Below are positions 22,942 through 35,293 of a stretch of DNA of 64,000 nt, one piece after another; within the stretch, counting starts at the first letter, position 1, and every line of letters begins with the position of its first letter. A program made the position numbers and the translations under genes. Source of the DNA: Porogramme epimiltina. Lineage: Eukaryota; Basidiomycota; Agaricomycetes; Polyporales; Polyporaceae. The notes under the pieces were generated by a model that saw only the letters and a program-made list of their open reading frames with translations, was not told the origin of the DNA and searched no databases. The DNA lies in contig FTLJ01000189.1 in assembly GCA_900155495.1 (NCBI GenBank), forward strand, positions 1-64,000, in the 5' to 3' direction.

Positions 22942-25294
22942 TCACGGCACATATGCAGGTAACGTGTCCGCAACGCTCAACAGCGACGGCGAGTATCGCG
23001 TGCCGGGTACAACAAGTCGATCCGTCGGGGCGAGGATGATGGCGTGCTGTCGTCTTGAATGTGGGCGAGCGTGATGCACAGTCGCGAAGACTGTCATCTC
23101 GGAGTCGTCCAGCACCGCGTGCACACGCGGGGTATGCGGGTCGTCAAATTCTTCGAACCCCTCCCGTTGCACGACACCCCGGCCATCCCAAAGGCAGCGA
23201 ATGTCTTGACCAGTGATCACCTGGGCGAGGCGACCGGACTCCACGTGGCGGACCTCAATGAGGGTTGGGCTGAAGAGAAGGACATACGGCGCGTGCCATG
23301 CGGCATGTGTCGCCGTACATTCCCACTCGATTGTTGCAGGATTTCGTGAAGGGGATCCCCGTTTGTCAACATACAGGCCGTAGTCTGATAGTCATCAATA
23401 TCAAGTGAAACCGGAGTCGGGCTAGGATTTACCTTCATAACACAAGAGAAACTCGTCTTCTCGTATACGGAACATTGACAAAGGTTTCGACGAGATAGGG
23501 CGCTTGCCTACCCTCTTTAGGTCTTCATCTTGAGGAATGGTGACGCTTGAGTAGCTGAAGGAGAGTGTTAGAACGGTCGACTACGAGTATATGAGTAGTT
23601 TACTTACTCATCGAGGTTCATGAGCTCAAAGCCGCGTGGACACAACATGCAAATCTTGGTCTTCAAGAACAATAAGTCATGTGAGTCACAAGGCAAAAAG
23701 AACTCCTACGTCAATGTTAGAATGGCTGTATAAGAACGCGCTAGCTCAATTCGAAGCTGACCTTCCAGAGCACGGCGAATGCACGTGAACCAGGTGGGAG
23801 CACTTCTAACGCTTTAAACACACTTTCCGGCTGACCATTGGAGTGTAAATGAGACGTCATGAAGTAGAAGTCTGATCGCTCACCCCTTTCTTCCGTTTGA
23901 ATATGATGAGTGTTCTGCCATGCTGACGCCCCACGCTGAAGAATTGTACAACTCGGTCTTGCCCACTGATAGTCCTCAGGCCGTGTCCACGCTGACCTGG
24001 GCCCCTCCCTGGCGTGGGCACAATGCTTTCGATATCAATGGCATAAAGCACCTAGACTTCCGTTCAGTGAGATGTTCATATTGTGGAAGTGAGGAACCGC
24101 GTTACCCTGTCAGCCAGCATGAGCACGACACCATGTTCTGCCAAAAACGCCAGTTGCGTAACGTGCTTGAGGGACATGACTCGTCGTAGTGCTGCAGAGC
24201 ACCTTCAACACACATCCCATAAACGTGAATGAAAGGAACTCACACTCTGGGTTCCCCAGCTCTCCAATCCAAACACCATCCTCACTCCCAACAGCGACAA
24301 GCCCTCGCCCGTCATTACTAGCTTCCCTCCGGTAGCTATGTCAGCTCCATTCCCAGCTCAGACCTGTGTCCAGGCGAACGACTCACCGAACGGAAGAGAG
24401 CACGCGATCCGTCCCGTAACGAGCCCCGGCGCACCCGCAGGCGCGTCCTGGCTCATCGCAGTATCCGAGGTGATCGTCTCGACATCGAACACACTCGCCG
24501 CAGCTAGGTTCGCACGACGGGCCCCGATCGCCTCGCGCAGCGCGCGCCGCCAGGTATTGCGCTCCTCGGGAGTGCTTGCATAGAGCGTGTACGCGCCGCC
24601 GTTCTTCCCTGTGCAGCGAAAGGAGAGGGGGTGGTAGCTTCCGCTCCCACTACTTGTGGAGGGCGGTGAGTCGGAGGTAAAGGTAGAGTCGGACACGATC
24701 GCGGAGAGGTCGGGTGTGCTTGCACGGATCATGCGCGAGAGGGTGTTGCTCCGCTGCACAGGGCGGTTGACGAGGCTGTCGAGAGCGAGGAACTCTACGC
24801 GGATGGGCTGGAGCACGACATGGATAGGTGGTCAGCGCGGCTCATGGTGCGTGAGGATGTATGGGCTCGACGGCGACAAAGAGGTTACTCACGTTCTTCC
24901 ATACAACATACTTCGAGCCTCTCGGCTTCGCCATGATCACTGATCATTCGCCCAGCATAAGACCTATGAATTCCAGGAGCAGAGAAAAGGACGCACAGTA
25001 GTTATCGAGCAGAACCACCCATAACTCCTTCCAGACGTTCACGCTCCTCTTCAGCGGGTCATTTTGTCTGAACAGTGTCCCAGCATGGATAACCTCCCGC
25101 GTCAGGTCCGCAAAGTTAAGGTCCTGTCGCGCCTACCGTCAACACCCAGTCCCCGCTGCCCCATTAGACACTTGGGGAACACTCACCGCAAAGTGTTGAG
25201 GGGATTCGAAGACAAGGAGCTCGCTGTACAGCTGCACTCTCGCGCGCCGCTCTCCAGCCGCGCGCTCGCGTGGGTCCATCGCCAGGCGTACCTC
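22942..25294 (-). pseudogene. Rho-GEF related protein, PH and CNH domains only (5' truncated)
   Basis: Many short exons give a continuous C-terminal half of a Rom2-type Rho1 exchange factor. It begins EVRLAMDPRERAAGERRARV, continues with ELLVFESPQHFARQDLNFAD and the PH domain (GTLFRQNDPLKRSVNVWKEL, WVVLLDNYLIMAKPRGSKYV, then GGAYTLYASTPEERNTWRRA). A CNH (citron homology) domain follows: VAVGSEDGVWIGELGNPE, VLYAIDIESIVPTPGRGPGQ, FLPCDSHDLLFLKTKICMLC and EVRHVESGRLAQVITGQDIR. It ends at TGA 22942-22944. The catalytic DH (RhoGEF) domain that should precede it is absent. Upstream of 25294 the frame soon meets a stop and shows no DH sequence. Without DH it cannot catalyse exchange; it may be a truncated remnant or a CNH-only protein. 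Confidence 0.75.
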
Positions 25295-26542
25295 GCGATT
25301 ATGTCCGTGCGACGTGGTCTAGTGGGTAGCCGGTATCAGGCCTGCGATGCCAAGCAACAGCTCGTCCGCGGAAGTTGAGTGGGGCTGATGGGAGCCACCG
25401 GCGCAGCAAGAAGGTCCGTTTGAGGAAGGGAATTGGAGAGTCGTTAGTGCGTTCAGCTTGCGGAGGTCAAGAGGTCATTAGAAAGCGCAGCTTTGGGACG
25501 AACACGCGAAAGCGGGGCAGCAAGCAGTGAGGGTATCATAGCATCCCGGTCCGCGGTCGACGTGTGTGGCCTGGCGCTGAACACAGCCTCGACCGCGAGA
25601 ATGAAGTCATCGCCGTCGTCGCGGGCAGCGAGCGCCACGAACGGAACAACACTGAACGCTCGACACTCGCTCATTGACGCTGCTTCTCGGAGTATGTAAA
25701 AGGCTTGGCATTGGAAAAACACTACTGAGCGCCGTAGCTGGTCGCGGTAAGGGCCAAGCCCAACAAGGACTAGCTGGTATTTATAACCGTGAATAAGTTG
25801 TGCTACGGCACTGAGGCATGCTGGATCCGGACCCCACTCCAAGGTGCCGTAAACGGAACGCACGGGTGGAATAGGGCGCGGATACATCCTTGTATTTGAT
25901 TCTTGCTATTTCTGTCCAAAGCGCTTCTGACGACGTAAGGGCGCACGAACAAACGCGCACACGGAGAGGGAACAAGACGTGGTATATTTTGTGGTGTTGT
26001 ATTAATCGAGCGTGGGGATGCGGAGACCGAGACGGCGGGGGAGGGGAATGTTGCAGTCGTGAGATGGACAGTGCAGGTTCCATGAGACAACGAGCGGGAT
26101 ATGTCACACATAACGGTGCGGAAACGAACTAGACACAGGGAGAACGACGACGTCCGACGAGCTTCTGGGGGGAGAGGACCAGTCCAGACCATAAACGAGA
26201 ATACACTGAAAGCGAGCCCATACAATTATCAGGGGGGGAAAGGTTGTTGTAGGGGAGGGGGTAAGGAAGGGAAAGAAGAGAAAAGGGACAGGGAATAGAC
26301 AAAGTAGGCGAGACGGGGACGGGGCAATTAAGGTTGGTCAGGCGTATAAGTAACCCACCACGAAGAGCGGACGAATGGACACAAGTATGTTCGAGCTTGG
26401 GGAGATGTGGAATCCATGCCATGCCAGACGTGCATTGTATACAACCAGCATCAATGCGTCGACAATCGCAACTTCACCGTTGGAGGTCCGCGCGCCTAAG
26501 ACATCGTTAGTCCTCGCACCACACAAAGATTTAAGACGAGAC
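25295..26542. other. spacer where the Rho-GEF 5' half should be
   Basis: No DH-domain coding sequence is found on either strand. A minus-strand open frame at 25453-25887 (144 codons, true ATG) has no recognisable motif and was not called as a gene. Confidence 0.45.
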
Positions 26543-29500
26543 TCACTGTCTAAGGGTGTCATACAGGAACTTGTAGCTCCGAAGGTTACCTTTCAGCCTT
26601 CTGATATCCAAACTGTACGTGTCGTCCAAACGGTCGAGGCGTGTGAGTTCGACCGAGAAGCGAACTTCGTCGCCCGCGTCCTGTTGCGTGTCACCGAAGA
26701 TAGTCTCCATCGAGATCGGCGAGGCGGCCTCCCCGCCGGCTCCGGGCACGGCGGCAGCGAGGACGGCGTCCGAGCCCGCGTCGGAGTCGCCGGACGGCGC
26801 GCCCTGGTGGAGGGTGCCGTTCGACACCTGCGACGACTGGCGGCGCATGAGCAGCCCGCGAAGCATACCACCCGTCGTCGATCCAAACGAGGACGTTGAC
26901 TGGGAGGGCAGAGGCAAGCCACGCTTGTCCACCTGCAATACATACAAGTAAGTCACCATTTCACACGAATGTGGAGAAACATACCCCATTCGACGCCGCA
27001 GAGCCCACAATCGTGAACGCCGCGAGGCTCCCGGGGCCGTTTAGCCCCGCACGCTTCTTCTTCGGGCGCACGCAGCGGTACTTGTACTCGCTCTCGATCG
27101 AGATGTCGATGCCCATGCCCTCCAGGACGTGCCGGACGTGCTTCATCACCTCGGGCGGCGAGCCCGTCGTGATCGTCGTCTGGTCCACCGCGCCGTGGTG
27201 CACGCGCAGGTTGACGCGCCCGCCTCCGATCTGCTTGATGAACCGGTCCGCGAACCCGTGCGGCGCAAACGACGCGTCCGACGGGGTCGCGGTGAGCGGC
27301 AGCGGCGAGTGCGCCTTGTCCGAGCCCGGCGTCGTGAGCAGCTGCGCGACGCTCGTGTTGAGCCGGGTGGGCACCGTCGCGGCGGGCGGCGCGGCCCGGG
27401 TAGCCGCAGCGGGCGGCTCCTCGACCTTGTCGATCTCGACGTCGGAGAGGTCGGCGGGGCCGCGGCCCTTGCTCTTCGAGCGGAACCACTGCATGACCTT
27501 GTTCGCCTTGACGGTCGACGCGGGCACCTGGACGCGCTTCCAGGTGTTCGAGCTGAACCCTTCGTCCTGGTCGGGGCGCAAGGCCTGTGGCGTCGCAGGG
27601 GGTGGCGGATTGTCGCCCTTCGGTGGCACGGCAGGGCCAGCAGCAATGGATGAATCTGGCTTCTCCTTCATCGGGGTGTCCATGCCCTTGTTCTTCGTGC
27701 GAGGCTTGAGGATCGGCGCGACCATCACGGTGAGCGTGTTACGGCGCGACGCCTTCTTGCCATTGATGGTGCCGCTGGGGGTGAGCAGCGAGGCGTCCGT
27801 GGATGCGGACGTGTCGGCTTGCGACGCAGACGAGACCTGGACGCTGGACGGGCGTTTCGAGACGTCTCTGACGGATGAAACGGCGTCCTTGACAGACTTC
27901 TGGCTCGCCGAGGGGGAGCGCGACACGGCACCATTGGTCTGTTCGCCCGAACCAGTGGAGAACATCTTGGCAATGCCGATCTTGTCGATGGACAGTCCTT
28001 TGCGGTGGCGCCCCTTTGATGATCCTGATCCTGTCGATCCCGTGCTCCCGTTCTGGGCATAGGCCTCCGCCGACGCGGAGGGCGTAGCAGGTGGCGCGGT
28101 GACTTCGATCGAGACCATTGGCGCGACCGCCTCTGGAGAGGTCGAGGACTTGGGAGTCGTGGTCTCGGGTCGCTGGCGGCTCGAGCTGGGTGTCCCAGGG
28201 AGGGGCTTCTGCGTGGCCTGAGGGCCAATGTCGAGAGACTGCTTCTTCGTCGCCCGTTCCTGGTGAGGGGAGACGCCATTGACCCCGTTCGCGTGCGAAC
28301 GCTCCCTTGCGGGCTCCGGCTTTGACTCCGATTCCCCGTACTCCACCTGAATGGTGTGCCGGTTCGGCGCGCGGGAACGTTTCGACTCGGGCGATGTCGT
28401 CTTGACAGGCGCATATGACGAGGGCGGGATAACGGGCATGGTCGGCATGGGCGGCTGCGAGTCCACCTGCATACGGTCTTCGTGGGTCCCGACGTCCGAC
28501 GGGACCTGGGCCTTGGGAAGCGAGATCGAAGGGACCTCTGCGGAAGGCGACGGGGCGAAAGGATCGTCGTCCACACCGAGCGGGGAGGTCGTAGGAAGGA
28601 CAATGGCAGAGTTGACGCCGCGACGTCCGCTCGAGGGCGCGGAGGTCTCGTACAGGAACTCGGGCTGCGTCGGCTGGGTGTACCTCTGGTCGCGGTGGCG
28701 CGACGAGCTCGACGGTGATGTGGGCGACGCATATCCTTCCACGCGCGCACTCTGGGTACGAGACATCTTCGTGGCAGGTGACTCCGCCGGGCTCGTAGCC
28801 TTCATCTGTCGCTGGTACGCCAACCTCTTCTGGTGGTGCTGTTCGATGGCAGCGCGTTCGAGCTCGCCGACAGTCTTTGAGAACTGATGAGCGTAAGGGG
28901 CCAGCCACTTGTGAGCCATGATCGAGGGGAGGTCGGCGCGGCGAGCGGGGTCGGGGACAAGCATGATGGAAAGGAGGTCCCTGGCCTCCTCGGAGATGTA
29001 GTCGGGGAACGAAAGGGGAGTGTTGACGATGTACTTGTACAGCAGGTTGATGTTGTCTCCGTCGGGGTTGGCCGGGTCGTCGTCGAAGGGCAGGTAACCT
29101 GCGAGCATAGCATACAGGATGACACCGCACGACCAGATGTCGACCGCTGAACCGACGTAGAGGCCATCCGAGATGACGAGTTCTGGAGCGGCGTAGCATG
29201 GGGACCCACAGCTGGTCTGCATGAGGTCGTCGGAACGGTGCTCGAACCGGTTGGCGAACCCGAAGTCGGTAATGATGACGTTCCTGTGGCGGTCGAGAAG
29301 CAGGTTTTCCAGCTTGAGGTCGCGGTGAACAATTTTCTTTTGATGAATGTACCAGACGCCGGAAATGAGCTGTGAGAACAGCTTGCATGCATCCTTTTCC
29401 CGCAAGTAGCGGTGGGCAAGGATGTGGTCGAACAGCTCGCCACCGGAGGCGTACTCCAAAATGATGCCGATGTACTTGTCCGTTTCGATGACATCGTAGA

Positions 29501-30008
29501 GCCGGACGATGTTAGGATGTTTGAGGGTCTGGCGTCCATAATGATGGGTCACCAATGACTACGGACAAGCAAGAAGGGCACGTACCCGCAACACTTCAAT
29601 CTCGCGCTCAACCTTGGACATCCGCACGCTGGAATCGATGTTCCCGCGGCGGATCAGCTTCACGGCAACCTCCTCGCCCCACTGCATGTGCAGCCCGAGT
29701 TTGACTTTGCCGAACTCTCCTTCGCCCAGCGTTTGGAGGAGCAGGTAGGGCCCGAACTTGGGGATCGTGCGTCGTGGGTGGGCGGCCGCATACTCGAGCG
29801 CAGCGGGGTGGGAGTAGATGTCGCGATACCCAGGCTGCTCCTCCTGGGGCTGGGACGTCACGACGTTGTGCGAAGCGCGCTTGCGGCTCGCAGATTGGGA
29901 TGTTGCGGATGAGCTGGTGGGCTGGACTGAGACGGGGCGTGCGCCGTGCTGGCGCGAGGGTCCCGGCTGGGCCGCATCGGGCACTTGTGGGCTGAGGAAG
30001 GGGTCCAT
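26543..30008 (-). CDS. Ser/Thr protein kinase, Kin4-like (CAMKL family)
   Basis: It starts at ATG 30006-30008; three exons give about 1,118 residues. The kinase domain spans roughly residues 85-360: P-loop [12 protein letters not shown], Lys117 in AVKLIRRGN, catalytic loop [18 protein letters not shown] and the activation segment [15 protein letters not shown] with the Thr phosphorylated by upstream kinases in this family. A long Ser/Pro-rich region follows, then a KA1-like C-terminus ([20 protein letters not shown] to SYKFLYDTL). The closest relatives are fungal Kin4/Frk1 and MARK-type kinases, which act in polarity and mitotic checkpoint control. The end is uncertain: TGA at 26543-26545 directly, or splicing at the overlapping GTGAGT into a short extra exon. 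Confidence 0.92.
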
Positions 30009-30782
30009 GGAGGAGGAGTGGGGAGAGATGTCTGCGATCTGGAGAAGACGAACCAGAACGAAGCTGAACGTGCGATGTGAGAAAAGATGAGACGCTGACT
30101 GAGACGTACGGCTTAAGCGGTCTGATCTCTGGGTGCGCCCGCAGTTGGCGGCGCAGACGATGGCGGGGTCGAGCTGGAGGTGAGCGGCTGCGTGCGGACA
30201 GCCGGGGTCGTCGTTGGGCGGCAGGAGGGAGATGAAAGTCGGGAACAAGGAGCAGCGCGCGCGTCGAGACTCGAAGAAGCGGAAATTGGAACGTGTCCTG
30301 ACTAAGCAAGCAGTGATGTGCAGACCCAAGCGGAGAGCTGAGCACGGCGAGCCAGACGTTGTTCAGCGAGCGACGTGGCTCGACGACACAGCGGCGGGAG
30401 GCAACCTGCTCGTTGAAGCAGGCGACGAGAGTTAGTAAACACGTGGCGATAGTTGGGGTTACTAATACGACTACTAGTTGTACCAGTAGCAACAATGATC
30501 GGGCGCCTCCCCCGGGCCACATCTTTCGCTAATTCCAGTCAACGTTCGGAAATCTTTTGTTGGTATGTTTTTCCGATTTGATAGGTTCTACAGTTTCTAG
30601 AGCTCCGGCCACACTGTGCGGCGGCGCCGCGGCCACTGGACATCGCGAATCCGGACAATGCACAGTAGTAACCCGCAGCGATCTTGCATGCTATTCCTGA
30701 GTCGAACGGGTCCGGAATCGGGTCGCTCAATCATGTTAACGCGCTCCCCACATACACGAGTCAATTCTTCACGTCCTACACT
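30009..30782. other. 5' region of the Kin4-like kinase and spacer
   Basis: The open frames here on both strands lack splice support and known motifs. I see no gene. Confidence 0.45.
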
Positions 30783-32032
30783 TCACAGCCCTAGATCCTG
30801 GCGACTGTTAAGCAGACGTCCCTCCATGCCACCCTCCACCATGAGCACGTGGCCCGAAACGTGCCCCGAGACGGTCTGGGAGGAGAGGATGACGATCTGG
30901 TTCGCGACGTCCTCCGGGGCCGCCACCTTCTTCAGCGGCGTGCTGCACGCGCAGTCCGAGCCGAAGATCCCACTCGATCAGCGCGAGATCTCGGCGGAAT
31001 CACGCGGGCGGGCGAGACACTCACGTTGCCAGCGCCTGGTACACGACGTCCGGGTTCTTCAGGGACTCCTCCGCCATGGGGGTCTTCACCCAGCCTGCCC
31101 GGGCCCGCGAGGCTACACATCAGCGCTCTCGACCCGCACGGCTAGACGCGGACGACGACGCACCCGGTGCCACAACGTTCACTCGCCCTTTTGGCGCGAT
31201 GTGGACGATCTCGTTCTTCAAGCTAAGGCGCATGCCGTACATCATCGCTTCGCCAGCCGCGCGGCGTCAGCCTGCGTGTTCCTCAAGCACCCAACAAGAG
31301 AGCAAGCACTCAGCACTCACCGCTCTTCGTAGCCGCGTAGTCCGCGTGCCCGTGCTCGCCAAACTTGCCCGCCGTGCTCCCGATGAGCACGACCGCCGCC
31401 TTCTCGCGCGCCGCGCCGTCCGCGCGCGCGAGCCCGCGCAGGTACGCCCGCGCGACGAGGAACGACGACGTCACGTTCGTCCGGAACGTCCCCTCCCACT
31501 GCGCGAGGCCCATCTCCGCGAGCGGCACGTGGCGCGCCTCGTAGCACGCGTGGTTGATCACCACGACCTGCTCCCGCGGCGGGCGTGTGATGTGGTCAGC
31601 GGACGCGCAGAGGTAGAGATGGTGCGTTGCGCACTTGTACGGGCCCGAAGGGCGACGCGGCGGCGTCGGCGAAGAGCCTCTCGACGTCGTCTTCGCGCGT
31701 GAGGTCCGCCTGCGCGGCGCGCACGCGCGTGTCGCCGAACTCGGCCTGGAGGGGCGCGAGGGGGGCCGCTTTGGTGTTGTAGTGCGCGGTCACGCGCGCG
31801 CCGACCCCTAAGTACACGCAGTTTTCAGCGATTTGCGTGTGCGCATGTGTGCGTGCAGGAAGGAAGGGGCGAGACTCACTGAGGAATGTGCCGATCGTGG
31901 CGAGGCCGATGCCCCCACTGGCGCCTGCGCGGGCGCAGATCAGAAGCCTTGCGCTGAGAACAGGTGCAATACAAGCTGGAGCGGGCACGCACCCGTCACC
32001 AGAACATGCACGTTGTCGAGACCCAAATCCAT
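30783..32032 (-). CDS. short-chain dehydrogenase/reductase
   Basis: It starts at ATG 32030-32032 (MDLGLDNVHVLVTG) and ends MEGRLLNSRQDLGL before TGA at 30783-30785. Exons join in phase. The cofactor motif is TGASGGIGLATIG (TGxxxGIG). The fold continues with FGDTRVRAAQADLTREDDVE, VVVINHACYEARHV (NNAG position), the catalytic Ser in VLIGSTAGKFGEHG and Tyr-x3-Lys in HADYAATKSA, then RVNVVAPGVKTPMA and HVLMVEGGMEGR. The closest general type is 3-oxoacyl-ACP reductase-like or glucose dehydrogenase-like SDRs. The substrate is not predictable. Confidence 0.9.
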
Positions 32033-32749
32033 CGTGAGGGTCGTGAAAGTCGGAAGATGGGGGATCTGGCTGAGATGCGGTCTGCGAACGCTGATAACAC
32101 CCACCGGGCCGAGTCATATCGTCCGTGTGGCGGCAGGCGGGACGGCGGTGCGGGAGTTTCGCAAGGCATATATACGGGAACTTTATATTGTACATAGCTA
32201 CAGCTGGGAACTTGATGGATGCGTGTAAGACAGCGAGACGTGAGGGGTTGGCGCTATAAGTAAGTCGTTGCGTGGACATGTGTGTGTGCGGACGCGGAAA
32301 GTGCGGCTCAGGTATCACGATGATGCAGCTGAGTGTGTAATACGAGTGACGGAATAAGACTATAGGTGCGCGACGCGAATGGAGAACGTCCAATGCAAAG
32401 CACGAGAGACGCGGGACGGGGGATGTGACGTGGGGGTCGTGATAGTCGTGTCTGGTGGGGCGCGATCCAAAACCGAAATGGAGAAAGTAGAGAGGTCCAA
32501 AAGAGATGCTGTTGATACAGGGCGGGGGGTCCGAGCGGATAACGACGAGCGGTGCGACGACAGGGTGGACTTGCTTGCGTGAGTGAGGGGGTATCGGATG
32601 CGACGTGGAAGATGGGATGCGAGTGAAGATGACCAATCAAGAGAGATGCGAGGTCCAAAGATGCGGATGAGATGTGGGATTGATGCAAATGAGATGGATG
32701 GTCCGTGTTGTGAATGCGGCGCACTGCGCCAGAGCCGGTCAACGCGCTC
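32033..32749. other. spacer without a supported gene
   Basis: Purine-rich plus strand, with no coding exon convincing on either strand. Confidence 0.45.
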
Positions 32750-34264
32750 TCATATCTTCAGCTCCCTAAATCCTCGGACGTCCAATCGGCCCGTCCCGTT
32801 CTTCCGCCACTCCGCGTTCGCGTCGACGTCGTCCTCGGAGGCGTCTGCAACGGTGGCCTTGCCCGTCGTCTTATACTTGCCGCCCGGGATGACGATCTTC
32901 CCGGCGCTCCGCGTGCGGGGCCCTGTATTCCCGACCAGAGCTGCACGAGGCTTAGGAAGCCCCAGGGCTTTACGTTGACGGCGGGTGAGAGGCTTCGCCG
33001 CCACAGGGGGATCAGGGGGTGGTGGGGTCGCAGCCGGCGAAGGAACTGATGATAACGAGCTCACCGACTCCGCCGAAGAGCCGAAGGCGGAGAGATCAGG
33101 CGTGTCCATGTCGTCCGCGTCCATGGTCACCTCTTTGGTGAGAGGGAGAGGGGTGGACTCGGCGTCCACTGTTCTTGTTCTAGATGTTGCCCGACTCTTG
33201 ACACGTTTGGCTGCACCTTGAGAGCTCTCCGACACCTGGGATGACGCGGATGACTCATCGAAGGTGCGCTTGGGGGAACGGCAAGCGTGAGGCTCCAGGT
33301 CCACCACCGATGGGAAGACAGACGCTTGAGATGAAGGCGCCGTTGATGGGGGAGGGGATGGAGATGTAGATCCTGGCAAGGGGATCTGGGAGGGAGTAAG
33401 GGGGGCGGAATCCTCTACTGCGGTAACGGCTGCTGCAGCACTCGACCGTGGCTTCTTTGGCGCCCTCGTGGACTTGCCCTTCACCTTCGACGCGGGCTTC
33501 TTCGAGGCCGGTGAGGGCGGAAGAGGCGTGTCTGGGGCCGGGGCTTCCTCGACGTTGGGAAACCCGGCATGTGGACCCCGCAGGTTTCGGATGGATGAGA
33601 AGTGCTCCCAGTCGTGGTAGCTGCACCACTGTCAACCACTGACTCACTGCGCTGAACGAGGATACGTACGCGACGTAGGCAGTTCCCGTAGCTGTTGAAA
33701 GCTCCGTCTCCTCCGTCTCACGACGCTTCTCCCTCCTCGAACGCCGTGTCTCGCGGTCTCCGACGGCTGTCTCTTCGGTCTGGGCCAAGTACTCACTCAT
33801 ATCTCCGCCGGCGGCCCACTCGATGACGTAGACGAGGCCAGGCTGGATAACCTTCACGTTCCTCTTCGTCATGTGGGCGAAAGCGGAGAGCTCCATATGA
33901 CCGCCGTATGTGGCTGACGGAACACGTTTAGGGTGGGAAGGCGCCTGTAGCAGACACATACACACACACCTTGTTGGCGCATACACGCGAGGTGATGCTC
34001 AAGACCGCGGTCGTCCTCGACAAAAGGGGCATACCGCTCCTTGTGCTCCTCAATCCAGTCGCAGATATCCTGCCTGAGTTTGAGGTGGTGCGAGGGCGTC
34101 CCATACAGCTGGTCCGAGAGCGCTCGAAAGAGGCAGTTGCCGTCGCCGACGGTGTGGGCCGCATACAGCCCGAGCTCGCGCAGCTGTGCATTGAGCATCT
34201 GGCTATTCTCTTCAGGGTTGGTCACAATGGGCTTGGGGGGCGCCATGAACATGCGGTGAGGCAT
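32750..34264 (-). CDS. OTU-domain cysteine protease (OTUD3-like)
   Basis: The OTU domain begins NPEENSQMLNAQLRELGLYA and has the catalytic Asp/Cys box VGDGNCLFRALSDQLYG, then TYGGHMELSAFAHMTKRNVK, and after an intron the catalytic His in YHDWEHFSSIRN. The long C-terminal part is Ser/Pro-rich with basic runs (RAPKKPRSSAA, KRVKSRATSRTR) and ends DVRGFRELKI at TGA 32750-32752. OTU proteases remove ubiquitin from substrates. The start given is the in-frame ATG at 34262-34264. An upstream ATG at 34389-34391 followed by a GTAAGT donor may be the true first exon, but I could not place the acceptor. Confidence 0.88.
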
Positions 34265-34391
34265 TTGATAACGATCTTAGGGGCTTACCTTGCCCTTGCT
34301 TCTCGTCGTGCGAGACCGCACTGTAGCGGAATAAGAGCAGGCACGGTGGTCACATAGAGTGTAAACTTACACTGAGGAGGCTGTCGGACAT

Positions 34392-35293
34392 TCCTTCTCT
34401 TTGTGTGCCCCATCAATTAGGCTGGAGGGGGGATGGGGGGTGCTGTTGGGGAGGGTGTCGTGTTGGTTGAGAACAACCGCAAAAGGGGTGTCCCGGGGTC
34501 TTTGGCGTGGCGGACTTCGGACACCGGTTAAAAGAGCAGGGTGCGGAACAGGCGCGTTGCCCAGTCAACGAGGTCTGGATGGCAGGATCAGAGCGGCTTG
34601 TGCCACGCAGGCAGCACGGTCCGTCGAGGTCTGGCAGCAGCAGGCGGCAGAGGTGAGGTGGGGAGGACGGGGAGAGGGATGCGGGCGGGGAAGAAGCTGG
34701 AGAAAGCTGTACGAGGAGATGTGCGTCAAAGAGAGCGGAATCACCGATCTGCCACAATCGGAGGAGGAGGCGCTGGCCGCCCAAGGCGCTATGCCCATTT
34801 TTCAGTCTCCGCTCGAATCTACCGCAGCGGCCCCCACGGTGTCCTCGCCTCGGCGCTGGTCGGGGCGGACGGTCTCGGGACGGCGGGGGACGACGTCGGG
34901 CCCTGCGTGCGCAGCGGGCTCTCGCTTTGTCCGCCTCTCGCGGGGCGTGGCCAGACGCCGCACTGCCCCCCTCCTCCGACGAGTCCTGCCCGCGCCGTCA
35001 TCATTCACACGGCGCGACCGCACGCTGTTTCGCAGGGCCTTGGCGTGCCCCACCCAGACTCTGCTCTCAGGCCCATCCTCGACTCAACACCGACGGCGGC
35101 CAGGACGTTTATCTCCCTCATCCTGGTCCCCACCGCAGCCGATTCGCTGCCTCCCACCTTCTGCGTCTTCCTCGCTCCGATCCCGACAGGCTGCGCAGCG
35201 CTAGCCACTGATTCAAGCTCGAAACGGTCACCAGCTGCTGACGGCTTCCCCCGCCTGCTGCGATAAATACCGCTCGCTCGCAGTCGTAGCAGC
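34392..35293. other. spacer without a supported gene
   Basis: Long overlapping open frames are present on both strands, but they look like by-products of GC-rich sequence; no splice sites or motifs support them. Confidence 0.4.

Noticed and set aside
25305..25380. TGGTCTAGTGG, a good tRNA A-box
   Set aside because: No B-box, no acceptor-stem pairing and no cloverleaf could be drawn downstream.
25453..25887. 144-codon minus-strand open frame with a true ATG, upstream of the Rho-GEF fragment
   Set aside because: No motif, no splice context and composition not clearly coding; it does not encode a DH domain.
27725..29539. Long open frames in other frames and on the opposite strand of the Kin4-like kinase
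   Set aside because: They are Arg/Pro/Ser-rich by-products of the biased codons of the kinase gene.
34401..35266. Two overlapping plus-strand open frames of 240-267 codons
   Set aside because: No splice sites, motifs or consistent codon bias; typical of GC-rich spacer.
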